A DNA stretch of 64,000 nt from Candidatus Hydrogenedentota bacterium (GCA_019637335.1 JAHBVV010000036.1:1-64000); one strand, 5' to 3'. Shown: positions 44,207 through 53,360, counted from the first letter of the stretch. Program-made: numbers and translations. The notes: a model not told the origin generated them from the sequence alone.

Positions 44207-44694
44207 GTGTAATGCCTCCTTTCCCAGCGGCGCCCGGGGCGTTTTCAGGCTCGGGCGCGCGTGATACGACAGTCGACCCGATCAGGGTAGCATACAATTA
44301 ACGCGCATGCAACATATTTTGAAGCATACCTAAAAATATTATCGCAACCTCAAAAAACGCCCCCGTACCAGGGGGAAAAGGCCCGCGCGTAGGGAATGCC
44401 TGAACCACGGCGTCATGTCACCGCAGAGAAGTTGTGGACGCGATGCCTGGGTATTCGAAGCCCGACGCCGGAATCGTCAGGCAGCCCGGCGCGCCCCGCT
44501 TCGGGAATGCACGCCGCAACATCCCCATGGCGCCTTCATGCAAACCAGGTTGCAGCGTGTCGATACAAGGTAGCGCCAAAGGCTGGGAGCGCAGTCCGAA
44601 GACGCGCCGTGGCGGGCGTCCCCGACTGCCGGGCGGCGAGGCCGGCGTGCATTTTCATCCCCGATCGGTCCCCCAACGCGCCATGTGCGGCTGC
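44207..44694. other. Intergenic leader of the metal importer; no gene seen
   Basis: The part next to the importer (44280-44350) is AT-rich and carries an imperfect palindrome. The rest up to the anti-sigma gene stop has no protein-like frame or RNA feature that I can support. Confidence 0.5.
44307..44327 (-). promoter_or_regulatory. Imperfect palindrome upstream of the metal importer, possible metal-repressor operator
   Basis: The minus strand reads ATGCTTCAAAATATGTTGCA and one more T. The outer ATGC/GCAT arms and inner CA/TG pairs match across the centre; five internal positions do not. A second AT-rich half-site-like TTTAGGTATG lies beside it. Operators of Fur, Zur or DtxR/MntR type have this size, but the match to any of them is weak. 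Confidence 0.35.
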
Positions 44695-45987
44695 TCAGGA
44701 ACCCGGATTGGGCAGGCTCAACGCGCTCACGGTAAACGCCGTGGTTGCGTTGCCCGTCGAATAGTCCGGCTCCAGCTTGATGTGCAGCACATCCAGGCCC
44801 GGAAGCGGTCCCCCCGGCAACGGCAATTCGACGCGGTTTGCGCCGGCGCGGCCAAGCACGGCGCCGTCCAGCACGTCCAGCATCAGGAGGTTGCCGCCCC
44901 CATCGGAGACGTGCAGGAAGTAGCTGCAGCGCTCGCCGGACTGGCTTCCGCCCGCCCACTCCAGTATCACCGATTCAATCAAGCCGTTGTCCCGGTTCTG
45001 CACCCAGTAGATCGGTTCCGCCGAAAGCGACTGGCCCGGAGAATCGCCGCGCTCAAGCGTCTGCCGGAAAAGCGCCATGGCGGCGGGATCCGGCACAATG
45101 GCGTCCGCCCAGGCAATCAGCGGGGCGACATCGACCGCAATGGGGGCGCCCGGCGCCTCGCCGCGCGCGATCGTGAGTTGTTGCCCCGCGGAAACCGCCG
45201 CCTTGCCCTGCCCGTTGCGCACGAGCACATACCCCGACGCCACGGTCAGTACCGTGCTGTCCGGCAGCGCGTCCACCAGGAAGGACGTCCCGACCACGAG
45301 GATCTCGCCCGCGGGCGTGTCCACGCTGAACTTGCGCCGGTCCCGGCCAACATCGAAAAAGGTCTCGCCGCGGTCCACCCGGATGCGCCGGTTGTCTTCC
45401 ACCAGGAGTTCGCTCCCGTGGTTTACCTTTACCAGCGAAGCGCCGATCAGGGCGAACGCCAGACGCCCGTCCGACAGGGTCTCGAAACGGTCTCCGGGCG
45501 CTACAAGCGACTTGAGCGCCGCGCGCTCGTACTCGTCGTCCCCGGCCGACATGCGCAGGACCCCGTTGCCGTCGCTGAACGCCACCATCCCCACCGGATT
45601 GGAAACCGCGCGCGCGGTTTCCGTGTTTCCGTTGTACAGAAATGCCGTAACCACCAGCACGATCGCCGCCGCCATCCCCAGAACGGCCCAGGGCAGGTTG
45701 TTGCCCCGCGGGCGGGTGTGCTGTGGATCCGTCGGGTGCGAATGCATGTGCGGCGCGGGTTCCATCTCGGGTAAATGCGCCAGCACGCGCGTACGGATCC
45801 CCCAGACCAGCCGCTGGTCGGACAGGGCCTCCACCATCCGCTCCGTACAGGCCCGCTGTTCGCCAATCTCGCGGCGGCAGCCGCCGCACGACGAAAGATG
45901 CTCTTCGAGGATGCGGGTCTCCGCTCCTCCGAGCTCTCCGTCAATGTAGGCCTGGAACAGGCTGTTTACTTGCGAACATGAGGCCAC
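44695..45987 (-). CDS. Anti-sigma factor with zinc-finger and FecR-like domain
   Basis: 430 residues. The N-terminus is an anti-sigma zinc-binding domain (YIDGELGGAETRILEEHLSSCGGCRRE: H-x3-C-x2-C). One transmembrane helix follows near residues 100-120 (LPWAVLGMAAAIVLVVTAFLY). A FecR-type beta domain comes next (VNHGSELLVEDNRRIRVDRGETFFDVGRDRRKFSVDTPAGEILVVGTSFLVD), and a C-terminal beta-rich domain may bind carbohydrate or another ligand. The 22-base overlap with the sigma gene shows coupled synthesis. It should hold the ECF sigma factor at the membrane until an envelope signal releases it. Confidence 0.9.
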   Translation of the reverse strand: MASCSQVNSLFQAYIDGELGGAETRILEEHLSSCGGCRREIGEQRACTERMVEALSDQRLVWGIRTRVLAHLPEMEPAPHMHSHPTDPQHTRPRGNNLPWAVLGMAAAIVLVVTAFLYNGNTETARAVSNPVGMVAFSDGNGVLRMSAGDDEYERAALKSLVAPGDRFETLSDGRLAFALIGASLVKVNHGSELLVEDNRRIRVDRGETFFDVGRDRRKFSVDTPAGEILVVGTSFLVDALPDSTVLTVASGYVLVRNGQGKAAVSAGQQLTIARGEAPGAPIAVDVAPLIAWADAIVPDPAAMALFRQTLERGDSPGQSLSAEPIYWVQNRDNGLIESVILEWAGGSQSGERCSYFLHVSDGGGNLLMLDVLDGAVLGRAGANRVELPLPGGPLPGLDVLHIKLEPDYSTGNATTAFTVSALSLPNPGS

Positions 45988-46562
45988 GAGCCACCTTGCT
46001 CCTTTTCGTACTCTTCGGACAGCACTTCGCGCAACTGGCGGGCCGCGCGGTGCAATATCCCCCGGATTTCATCCCGGGACTCCCCGGTGAACTGGCTGAT
46101 TTCCTCGTAACTCAATTCCTGAAGGTACCGGAGCATCACCGGCAACCGGTACCGCTCCGGCAGCGTGTCAATCGCGCGCTGCACCTTCGCATAAAGATCT
46201 TCCCGCGCCAGGAGCGCGTCCGGCCCCTTCCGCGCCTCCTCCATCGTCAGCGTCCGCCGGTGCGGGAGGGGCGTCTCGTGGTTGAGACGCCCGCGATTCT
46301 TCCGGAGCCAGTTCGCGGCCGTCCGCGTCGTGATTTCGCGAAGCCATGGACCCAGCTTGTTCGGATCCTTCAGACGGCGAAGTCCCCGGTAGGCGGCCCA
46401 GAACGCCTCCTGCGCGACGTCCTCCGCCGCGCCGTAGCGCCCCACGTAATAGTGGGCCGTCGCGTACACCGATGCCTCGTAGCGTTCCACCAGATCCCCG
46501 AAGGCATCGGTGTCCCCTTCGAGACACCGCAATACCAGGGCCGCATCGCTCAGAGGTCGCAT
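45966..46562 (-). CDS. ECF-type RNA polymerase sigma factor
   Basis: 198 residues with sigma region 2 (DAFGDLVERYEASVYATAHYYVGRYGAAEDVAQEAFWAAYRGLRRLKDPNKLGPWLREITTRTAANWLRK) and region 4 (RAIDTLPERYRLPVMLRYLQELSYEEISQFTGESRDEIRGILHRAARQLREVL). Both are canonical for extracytoplasmic-function sigma factors, which direct RNA polymerase to stress or surface-response promoters. The downstream overlapping anti-sigma factor is its obvious regulator. The sequence ahead (46563-46712) should hold an autoregulated promoter, but I could not pick one out. Confidence 0.95.
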   Translation of the reverse strand: MRPLSDAALVLRCLEGDTDAFGDLVERYEASVYATAHYYVGRYGAAEDVAQEAFWAAYRGLRRLKDPNKLGPWLREITTRTAANWLRKNRGRLNHETPLPHRRTLTMEEARKGPDALLAREDLYAKVQRAIDTLPERYRLPVMLRYLQELSYEEISQFTGESRDEIRGILHRAARQLREVLSEEYEKEQGGSWPHVRK

Positions 46563-46712
46563 GATTCACCATTCAAGACATGCCGGCCAGCCGACCCTGC
46601 AGCAGGAATCCCGATTAAACTTTCTGTAGTAGGGGTGGCCTGACTGACGAATTTTTGCACAAATCGTTCCTTTTTGGTGCAGTTGCGTCTCGCGACGATG
46701 CAAACAGCGCCA

Positions 46713-47807
46713 TTAGCTGCGAAGCACACTGCCCAAATCCTCCGGTCCGGACCCACCACCCAGGGCGATGATAGCCTCGGACCCGTGCCCCGCCGCCTGA
46801 AGCGGTCGTACGATATCTTCCCGAAGCCGGGGCACGTAATAGTCTAACACGTTCCCCTGACCCGTCAAGCAAAAGGCGCCCGCCCCGGCCGGAATCAGCG
46901 CCGCCTGGCAGCGCGCCAGCGATATGGTCTCGTCTCCCGCCGATATTTCCATCGGCCCGTCGCACGGCAGAATCACGTGGAACGAATGGCCCCCGGTTGA
47001 ATGCCGACGCGAACCCGACACCGGCAGCAACGCGCTGGCGAAATAGCGGCACGCGCCAAGCAGCGTCACGGGACCGTCGGGGCCCGCATAGGTCAGGGGA
47101 CGGGCCGCCCCGCCATGCGACGCACCGGGATCCGTTACCCGCGCGGCCTTGTCGAGATGGAGTTCCCGCGGTCGCCCCTGGCTGTCGGCCCGGTTCCAGT
47201 CGTGAATTCGGTAGGTCAGATCGCTGTTCTGCTGGATCTCGGCAAGCAGGATGCCCGCCCCGATAGCGTGCACCGTGCCCGCCGCAACGAACGCGGTCGT
47301 GCCTGCGGGCGCCGGAAAGCGGCGCAGCAGCGCTTCAGGATTCCCTGCCCGGGCCGCCTCGAAAAAAGCGTCCGGGGAGACGCCCGGCGCGAGGCCGCAG
47401 ATGAGTTCGCTCCCGGGGTCCGCCGCAAGCACGTGCCACATCTCGGTTTTGCCGGCGTCGGGTTCGCCGAGCGCGGCCGCCGCCTCATCGTCCGGATGCA
47501 CCTGCACCGAAAGCGTTTCCACCGCGTCGAGCACTTTCAACAGCAGGGGGAAGCGCCCGTGGGGCGTGGGCCGCGCCGTGTCGCCCAGGAGACGCGCGGG
47601 ATCCGCTTCCAGCAGCGTGTGCAGCGTCTGTCCCCGCCATTCACCGTTCGCGATGGGGCTTTCGAAGCTCGCGTGGTCGGATACCAACCACGCCTCGCCA
47701 ATCGGCGCGCCGGCCGGCGCGGGCATCCCCAGCACCGTGCGCAACCGATCGCCCCCCCAGATGCGCTCAAAGAAGCCCGGCTCAAACGTAAACAGGGATT
47801 GCGTCAC
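46713..47807 (-). CDS. manA: Mannose-6-phosphate isomerase, class I
   Basis: 364 residues. Zinc and catalytic motifs are intact: RIWGGDRLRTVLG, LSVQVHPDDEAAA with the metal His, DAGKTEMWHVLAADPGSELICGL, AAGTVHAIGAGILLAEIQQNSDLTYRIHDWNR with the second metal His and the catalytic Arg. It interconverts mannose-6-phosphate and fructose-6-phosphate, feeding GDP-mannose for glycan synthesis or mannose use. Short, as in the Bacillus-type family. A GTG at 47807 with GAGGA seven bases upstream is preferred over the TTG five codons earlier. Confidence 0.94.
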   Translation of the reverse strand: MTQSLFTFEPGFFERIWGGDRLRTVLGMPAPAGAPIGEAWLVSDHASFESPIANGEWRGQTLHTLLEADPARLLGDTARPTPHGRFPLLLKVLDAVETLSVQVHPDDEAAAALGEPDAGKTEMWHVLAADPGSELICGLAPGVSPDAFFEAARAGNPEALLRRFPAPAGTTAFVAAGTVHAIGAGILLAEIQQNSDLTYRIHDWNRADSQGRPRELHLDKAARVTDPGASHGGAARPLTYAGPDGPVTLLGACRYFASALLPVSGSRRHSTGGHSFHVILPCDGPMEISAGDETISLARCQAALIPAGAGAFCLTGQGNVLDYYVPRLREDIVRPLQAAGHGSEAIIALGGGSGPEDLGSVLRS

Positions 47808-47856
47808 CGTGGGTCCTCGCAAGTTCTGCGGCGGGCGCGCCTACTACATTGCTCGA

Positions 47857-48792
47857 TTACGCGATTGGGCCAAGCAGCCTCAGGTACCACGCGAGCAATT
47901 CGGGGCCGTAAAACAGGTAGACCATACCCGCCACGGCCAGGTACGGCCCGAAGGGGAGGTAGTGATGCCCGAGCGTAATGTCTTCGTCGCTGCCTTCGCC
48001 TTCGGCATCGCCCGCCTTCGCGGCGTCGCGATCGCCCGCGTCGGATGCTTCCGCGCCTTCGGCGGGCTGCGCGGAGAATCGGAAGTACAGCAGCACCGCG
48101 ACGCCGATCAGGCTACCCAGCACCGACGCCAGCATGATCGTGCCCAGCACGCCCTTCCAGCCGATGAACGCCCCCAGCATCGCCAGCAGCTTCACATCGC
48201 CGAATCCCATCCCCGGACGCTTCAGCACGAGCACGGTGATGCGATCGAGCGCGTACAGTATCGCAAAGCCAAGCACGATGCCCGCAAGCGCGTCAAACGG
48301 ATGCAAAACGCGCAGCCCCGACGCTTCGCCCAGAAACATAGCCAGCACCGAGAGTCCCAGGCCCACCGGTACGCCCGGAATCGTGATCTCGTCCGGTATG
48401 GTCCAGTCGGCCAGATCCTGAAACGTAACGACGACCATCGCCGCCGCCAGCAACATGTAAATCGGGCTGGCCAGCGTCATGCCGAAGCGGAGATACACCA
48501 GCAGGAAGAGCACGCCCGTCAGGGCCTCGACCAGGGGGTACTGCCAGGAAATCGGGGCCTTGCAATGGCGGCACTTCGCCCCGAGGAGCAGCCAGCTCAG
48601 CAGGGGAATATTGTCAAACCACTGAATCGCGTTCATGCACTTCGGGCAGCGCGAGCGCGGGCTCACCACGGATTCCCCGTGCGGCCAGCGGCCCACGCAC
48701 ACGTTGCAAAAGCTCCCGACCAGCAACCCCATGATCAAGGATACCGCCATAAAAAGATTGTTCAGCGGGGTCAAGAATTCATCCACAGGCAT
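47857..48792 (-). CDS. Prepilin (type IV leader) peptidase
   Basis: 311 residues, multispanning. It has the N-terminal cytosolic zinc pair (CPKCMNAIQWFDNIPLLSWLLLGAKCRHC), the methylase-associated domain common to PilD/GspO, then the aspartic peptidase motifs DLADWTIPDEIT and GMGFGDVKLLAML (GxGD). It cleaves leader peptides of type IV pilins and type II secretion pseudopilins at the inner membrane and N-methylates the product. It carries an insertion of about 30 acidic residues (AEGAEASDAGDRDAAKAGDAEGEGSDED) between the last helices. No pilin or secretion gene lies beside it. Confidence 0.93.
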   Translation of the reverse strand: MPVDEFLTPLNNLFMAVSLIMGLLVGSFCNVCVGRWPHGESVVSPRSRCPKCMNAIQWFDNIPLLSWLLLGAKCRHCKAPISWQYPLVEALTGVLFLLVYLRFGMTLASPIYMLLAAAMVVVTFQDLADWTIPDEITIPGVPVGLGLSVLAMFLGEASGLRVLHPFDALAGIVLGFAILYALDRITVLVLKRPGMGFGDVKLLAMLGAFIGWKGVLGTIMLASVLGSLIGVAVLLYFRFSAQPAEGAEASDAGDRDAAKAGDAEGEGSDEDITLGHHYLPFGPYLAVAGMVYLFYGPELLAWYLRLLGPIA

Positions 48793-48882
48793 GGTCGCTG
48801 GCGTCCTCTCCTCGGTTAAGGCACTGGAGTATACGTGCAACCCCCGCACAGGCGCAAACTCGGAAGCGCCGCCGGCCGCCGG

Positions 48883-49947
48883 TCAGTCCAAGGGCTTGCT
48901 CGTAAGCAGCCCGATCCCCCGCCCTTTTTCCCCGACCGCGTTGTAAAACAGGTAGAACGTGTCGTTTCCCGGGTTATGAACCAGCGAAACCTTGTGCGCA
49001 TGCTCCGCGTCCAGCCCCGCCGGGTGGCCGCCCGCGCGGTAGAGCGGCTCCGGATAAATGGTCCAGCGCTCAAGATCCCGCGAAAACGCCGCCATGATGT
49101 GGGCGTGGCCCCGCCCTACCCCGAAAAAAATCATGGTCCAGTGGTCACCGTCCCGATACACCTTGGGATCGGAGGAGAAGACTTCATTGAAACTGCCGTC
49201 CGCTCCCACGGGGACCACCGGATTCGCCGCGTGCCGACGCCACGTCAGCAAATCATCCGATCGCGCCAGGCCCGTCTGCTCAATCCGGCCGTTCGCCGCG
49301 TTGTAGAAATTGTAGAACGATCCCGCGTGCTCCACCAGCCAAGGCTGGTAAATACAGTCCTTTTCCCATTCGCCCACATCCTCCTGGTGAACCGAGAGAA
49401 TCGGGTCGTCTATCGCGCGCCGCCACGTGAGGCCATCTTCGCTGATCGCCACGCCCTCGTAGCCCGGCCGCAATTCGTACCCCCCCTGGCGCGGATACGC
49501 CCCGTAAAGCGACCAGAATTTCCCGTCCCGACGCTTCAGGACCCGCGGCGCCTTCAAGTCGTAGCTGGTGTAGAGGTAGGCCCCCAGCACCACGCCGCCA
49601 TGGTCGAAGGATCCCTCCGGGCCATAACCCATGGCGAGCCGGTAGTCCGACCAGTGGATCAGGTCCGCACTTTCCGCGATGAAGCTCTGGTAACCGTTTC
49701 CATCGAACCCGATGAAACTCATGTACCACAGCGGATCGCCGGGCAACTGAAACACCGTGGGCACATCGGTCATTTTTACCCCCGCAAAGCCGGGGATTTC
49801 CGGAGCGGGGGGGATCACGTGGTCGGGGTAGTAATGCCAGCCGCGAAACGGCGCCGACCAGGCCTGGACCGCCTCCGGATTAATCTCGCCGGCGGATGCG
49901 CCAATCAGACCGATCAGGATCAAGAATATCGCCAGTACACGCACCAT
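48883..49947 (-). CDS. Secreted five-bladed beta-propeller protein, glycosidase-like (GH43/GH32/GH130 type)
   Basis: 354 residues with a signal peptide (VLAIFLILIGLIGASAG). The mature protein has five-bladed propeller repeats: DPLWYMSFIGFDGNGYQSFIAESADLIHWSDY, LYTSYDLKAPRVLKRRDGKFWSLYGAYP, GYEGVAISEDGLTWRRAIDDPIL, FYNFYNAANGRIEQTGLARSDDLLTWRRHAANPVV, SSDPKVYRDGDHWTMIFFGVGRGHAHIMAAFSRDLERWT. The SxDL-xWx pattern is common in glycoside hydrolase clans J and F and in GH130. Catalytic residues cannot be assigned, so a polysaccharide-trimming or binding role is inferred only. ATG 49947 has GGAG five bases upstream. Confidence 0.82.
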   Translation of the reverse strand: MVRVLAIFLILIGLIGASAGEINPEAVQAWSAPFRGWHYYPDHVIPPAPEIPGFAGVKMTDVPTVFQLPGDPLWYMSFIGFDGNGYQSFIAESADLIHWSDYRLAMGYGPEGSFDHGGVVLGAYLYTSYDLKAPRVLKRRDGKFWSLYGAYPRQGGYELRPGYEGVAISEDGLTWRRAIDDPILSVHQEDVGEWEKDCIYQPWLVEHAGSFYNFYNAANGRIEQTGLARSDDLLTWRRHAANPVVPVGADGSFNEVFSSDPKVYRDGDHWTMIFFGVGRGHAHIMAAFSRDLERWTIYPEPLYRAGGHPAGLDAEHAHKVSLVHNPGNDTFYLFYNAVGEKGRGIGLLTSKPLD

Positions 49948-50004
49948 CAATCTCCAGTGGGGCGCGGACCGGCTGAAGTCGGTGCTCCCCGAGAGGTTCC
50001 AGGG

Positions 50005-51678
50005 TCAATCCGTGGTCCGCCCCGCCATAAACGCGTCCCAGAGGTCCTTCCGGATAAACGTCGGCATGAGCACGCCGGGGCGCAGCCCATGCATCTCGAC
50101 ATGGTACTCGTTCTTCAACCGCGACTGCACCGCGGGCGCGGTCTCCGGGCTCGCGAGAATAATATCCGCGTCGCAGTTCTCCGGCAGGTTCGGCCAATAC
50201 CCGACGTTCGGATAGGCCCGGAAATACCACGGCAGCGGCCAGTAATCGCCGCCCGGGCGAAACACGTTGATGTGCAACTGCTCACCGCGCGGGTGCACCG
50301 CCTCAATCCCGTCCACGCGATCCGTCAATCGCCGTATCGCCGAGCTCGTGTGCGCGTACACATACGGATTCCGCACATCCGCGCCGTAGGTGAAGATCCC
50401 GCGCCACGTCTGGCCCGCCAGCTGGATGCACCCCGCCGCCAGCACCAGGGCAACCGCGGCGCGCCACCACACCGCCCGCGACGCCCCGAGCAGCCGCCAC
50501 GCCCCCAGCCCCGCCAGCAGGCACAGCGGATGCAGAAAGATAAGCAGGTTCCACGGGGTCTTGTAGGGAATGATGGAAAAGCCAACGAGTAAGAACAGGG
50601 TGTAGGTCAGGAGAAAGCGCTGAAGGAAGATGAGATCCGGCGTATACACCGTGCTGCAGTAATAATCCCCATCGGAGCTAGAATGCGCTCTACGCATACC
50701 CAGTGGCCGCCAAGTGCAGGTGATGCCGCCAACCAGCGCGAGCCCGAGGATCAGCCCCTCGCTCCACCGGGGGCCCGCCTCGCGGTAGTAGTAGCCCAGC
50801 AGCCAGAGGTAGTAATACCACGGGTGCTCGTGCAATCCGCTGCTCCCGTGCCCCTCCGCGCGGCCCAGATACGTCGTGTACGTCAGGATCGAGTCCAGTG
50901 GACCTCGCGCGTGCGTAAAGAACGACGAGAAGAACAGCACCGACACCGCCAGGGCCATCCCCAGCGCCGCCGCCAGGTGCTGGAAGTTCAAGCCCACAAA
51001 CCAGGAATGTGGCGCCGGCTTCTCGCCTGAGTTCTCTCGGCGAAGCTGCCGGGCTGTTCCCACGCCGCCACCCGCGATCCAATCAAGAAACCAACTCGCC
51101 ACCAGCGCGCCCAGCATCGCCACAACCACCAGGACACCCGTCTCCTTGGTCGCGTGCAACAGCCCCAGGAACGCCCCGGCGGCCAGGGCCCAGCCGATCC
51201 GGCGCGATCGCGGATAGTGAAATCCACACCACACCAAGCCCGCCGCGAAGAATACAAACAGGGTCTCCTGAATATAGTAGCGGCTGTAATACACGAGGCC
51301 ATGCGACAGCCCCACCAGCAGCGCGCCCAGCAGCGCCGCGCGGCGGTCGATGGGGGAGAGGATCAGCCAGGAAAGCAGCACCAGCCCCAGACCAAACGCG
51401 GCCGGCACGAGCCGGATCGCCGTCTCGCCCATCTCCACTTTCGAAGTTACCCCGCCCGCCCACAACACCGGCAACGTCAGGTAGTACAACGTCGGGCCGT
51501 GGTGCTCATACGGGTCATACGCGTACTCCCCGGTCTCCAGCAACACCCCCGTCTTCATCGCCTGGTTCGCCTCATCCCCGTGCATGACGCGATAGTCGAG
51601 ATCATAAAAGCGCAACACCGCCGCGCCGGCCAGCACAAGCAGCAACAACCCGATTTCTATAATCCGTAAGCCCTTCAA
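50005..51678 (-). CDS. TIGR03663/Agl23-like membrane protein (GT39/GT83-type glycosyltransferase fold)
   Basis: About 557 residues, with ten or more transmembrane helices and the conserved loop YRVMHGDEANQAMKTG after the first helix. HGDEA with the following DPYEHHGPTLYY is the hallmark of TIGR03663, related to dolichyl- or undecaprenyl-linked sugar transferases of the ArnT/Pmt class. The C-terminal soluble domain (PLPWYFRAYPNVGYWPNL) is also family-like. It probably transfers a sugar across or at the membrane. The start is uncertain: TTG 51678 has GGAG five bases ahead, while a GTG at 51738 would add 20 residues. It follows the propeller protein gene on the same strand. Confidence 0.82.
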   Translation of the reverse strand: MKGLRIIEIGLLLLVLAGAAVLRFYDLDYRVMHGDEANQAMKTGVLLETGEYAYDPYEHHGPTLYYLTLPVLWAGGVTSKVEMGETAIRLVPAAFGLGLVLLSWLILSPIDRRAALLGALLVGLSHGLVYYSRYYIQETLFVFFAAGLVWCGFHYPRSRRIGWALAAGAFLGLLHATKETGVLVVVAMLGALVASWFLDWIAGGGVGTARQLRRENSGEKPAPHSWFVGLNFQHLAAALGMALAVSVLFFSSFFTHARGPLDSILTYTTYLGRAEGHGSSGLHEHPWYYYLWLLGYYYREAGPRWSEGLILGLALVGGITCTWRPLGMRRAHSSSDGDYYCSTVYTPDLIFLQRFLLTYTLFLLVGFSIIPYKTPWNLLIFLHPLCLLAGLGAWRLLGASRAVWWRAAVALVLAAGCIQLAGQTWRGIFTYGADVRNPYVYAHTSSAIRRLTDRVDGIEAVHPRGEQLHINVFRPGGDYWPLPWYFRAYPNVGYWPNLPENCDADIILASPETAPAVQSRLKNEYHVEMHGLRPGVLMPTFIRKDLWDAFMAGRTTD

Positions 51679-51744
51679 ATCAACTCCAGCCTCGTTCCAA
51701 TCCAATGCCAACCGGAATCCACCAACCCCGTCATCCACCCCTCA

Positions 51745-51772
51745 TTCCGCCTGCGGCGGACGCGCCGCACCC
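51745..51772. repeat. Short palindromic repeat, copy 1
   Basis: TTCCGCCTGCGGCGGACGCG and CCGCAC follow. The core CCGCC-TGC-GGCGG is a hairpin. Related copies lie at 51855-51888 and 52614-52647, each at the end of a discoidin-like gene. Confidence 0.75.
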
Positions 51773-51854
51773 AGAAACTCGTTCCCACGGTCCCCCGTGG
51801 GAATGCGTTCCGTTCCGCTCGGCGGAACAACGCCAGCAAAAAACACCCTTCACT

Positions 51855-51888
51855 CTTTCCGCCTGCGGCGGACGTGCCGCACCTTCAC
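51855..51888. repeat. Short palindromic repeat, copy 2, spanning a stop codon
   Basis: CTTTCCGCCTGCGGCGGACG then TGCCGCACCTTCAC. The TCA in it is the stop codon of the gene at 51885-52562, so the repeat and gene end are fused. Confidence 0.8.
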
Positions 51889-52562
51889 TCTTCCCCCAAC
51901 TCCCGCCCCCAGACCTCGATCTCGACATAATGATTGAAATCACCATCCGAATTGCCCCGGCTGTAGAAGCGCACATACCGCGCCGGCGCCCCCTTCGCGT
52001 CGAACAGACGCCCGTCGCTGTTGTCGATGTACTCGTTGTCCTCGCCCTGGCCCAGCCCGCTCGAATTGTCAAAATCGTTGTTAAACAGCGTCGTCACGCC
52101 TGTTTTGAACTCGGGATCATCGGAAATCTGACCGATAACATCGAAATACACCCGCGCGCCCGCGTGAAAGTGCCACACCAGGATGGCGTACAGGTCGTGC
52201 GTCGCCCCCAGGTCGATCTGCACCCACTGCGTCCCCCCCGGCAGCTCCACCAGGCTCGTTTTCGCGAATTCCTTGTCCCCGTCGACGATCTCCGCCAATT
52301 CCCCCACCAGCGGCGCCGCGCTCGACCTCACCGGCTTGCCCCGCGACACCACCCGCGTGCCCTTGGGCGCCACATACGGCTTGCGGTCCTGGTAGACACT
52401 CGCCTCCAGCTTCGGGCTCCAATACGAGATCACCGTGCCCCCGTAAAACGGCTCCGGAAGTTCAAACGACAACACCTCGTCATCCGCCCCCGCGGCCGTA
52501 TCCGCCGGCGCGGACCCGCAACAAAGCGCGGCAACAACAAGAACATGAGGGAGAACACGCAT
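51885..52562 (-). CDS. Secreted discoidin-like protein, paralogue 3 of 3
   Basis: 225 residues with a signal peptide (VLPHVLVVAALCCGSAPA). The mature part is one F5/8-type C (discoidin-like) beta sandwich: LVELPGGTQWVQIDLGATHDLYAILVWHFHAGARVYFDVIGQISDDPEFKTGVTTLFNNDFDN through PARYVRFYSRGNSDGDFNHYVEIEVWG. It shares about two thirds of its residues with the next two products upstream. Discoidin folds bind sugars or surfaces. No catalytic domain is attached. The stop codon lies inside a short palindromic repeat also found at the end of the neighbouring paralogue. Confidence 0.82.
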   Translation of the reverse strand: MRVLPHVLVVAALCCGSAPADTAAGADDEVLSFELPEPFYGGTVISYWSPKLEASVYQDRKPYVAPKGTRVVSRGKPVRSSAAPLVGELAEIVDGDKEFAKTSLVELPGGTQWVQIDLGATHDLYAILVWHFHAGARVYFDVIGQISDDPEFKTGVTTLFNNDFDNSSGLGQGEDNEYIDNSDGRLFDAKGAPARYVRFYSRGNSDGDFNHYVEIEVWGRELGEE

Positions 52563-52613
52563 ACTTGACTCCAGAACACCACAACAACTGAACCCGTCAC
52601 CCACCGCCTCACC

Positions 52614-52647
52614 CTTTCCGCCTGCGGCGGACGTGCCGCACCTTCAC
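52614..52647. repeat. Short palindromic repeat, copy 3, spanning a stop codon
   Basis: CTTTCCGCCTGCGGCGGACG then TGCCGCACCTTCAC, identical to copy 2 over its length. It covers the stop codon of the gene at 52644-53300. Confidence 0.8.
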
Positions 52648-53300
52648 CCGCCCCAGACTTCCACCTCGATAAAATGGTTAAAATCATTCGCCGTGTTGCC
52701 CTGGCCATACACCCGCACATAACGCCCCCGAACCCCCTTGGCATCGATCAGGCGGCCCTTGTTGCTTTCGACGTACTCCTTGTCCTCGCCCACGCCCAGA
52801 CCGGCGGAATTGTCGAAATCGTTGTTGTAAATCGTTGTCACGCCGTCCTTGAATTCCGGATCGTCCGAAACTTGCGCAACCAGGTCGAAGTACACGCGGT
52901 TCTCCTCATGAAAATGCCACACCAGCACCGCGTAAATGGCTTTGCGCTCTTCCAGGTCCACCTGCACCCACTGGAGCCCTTCGGGCAACTCCACCAGCTT
53001 CGACTTCGCGAAGGCCTTGTCCCCATCGGTCAGCTGCGCGAGTTCCCCGAAGTTTGCGGGCGCGCTCGCGGTTACGGGTTTACCCCGTGAGACAATCGCC
53101 GTGCCCTTTGGCGCAAGAAAGGGTGGCCTGTCCTTGAAATCGGGTTCCTCGAAGTTCGGGCTCCAGTGTGGAACCGGCGTTCCGCCGAACGATGCCTCGG
53201 GAAGCTCGATATTGATCGCCTCCATCTCCTCCGCCGCCGCGGGGAAACAGCCAATCAATCCCAACGCCATCGCCCATACCAGGATTCGTGCCGCACGCAT
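52644..53300 (-). CDS. Secreted discoidin-like protein, paralogue 2 of 3
   Basis: 218 residues, signal peptide with possible lipobox-like LIGC (MALGLIGCFPAAAEE). The discoidin-like domain is very similar to the 53419-54087 product (LVELPEGLQWVQVDLEERKAIYAVLVWHFHEENRVYFDLVAQVSDDPEFKDGVTTIYNNDFDNSAGLGVGEDKEY). AAAGGAGG is a strong ribosome site before ATG 53300. It is the middle of three tandem copies. The strong conservation of the surface strand and the shared N-terminal ELPEASFGGTPVPHWSPNFEEPDFKDRPPF suggests selection on the binding face. Function unknown. Confidence 0.82.
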   Translation of the reverse strand: MRAARILVWAMALGLIGCFPAAAEEMEAINIELPEASFGGTPVPHWSPNFEEPDFKDRPPFLAPKGTAIVSRGKPVTASAPANFGELAQLTDGDKAFAKSKLVELPEGLQWVQVDLEERKAIYAVLVWHFHEENRVYFDLVAQVSDDPEFKDGVTTIYNNDFDNSAGLGVGEDKEYVESNKGRLIDAKGVRGRYVRVYGQGNTANDFNHFIEVEVWGG

Positions 53301-53360
53301 GCCAATGCCTCCTTTGCCCGGCGCTGCCGCCGTCGGTTTCGTTCCGTCCATGATAGCAAA

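Noticed and set aside
44280-44350. A DtxR/MntR box of the classical TTAGGTTAG type
   Set aside because: Only one half-like site (TTTAGGTATG) is present and the dyad does not hold, so only a weak palindrome is listed.
44434-45774. 446-codon frame antisense to the anti-sigma factor gene
   Set aside because: No family features; the minus strand has clear zinc-finger and FecR domains overlapping a sigma gene.
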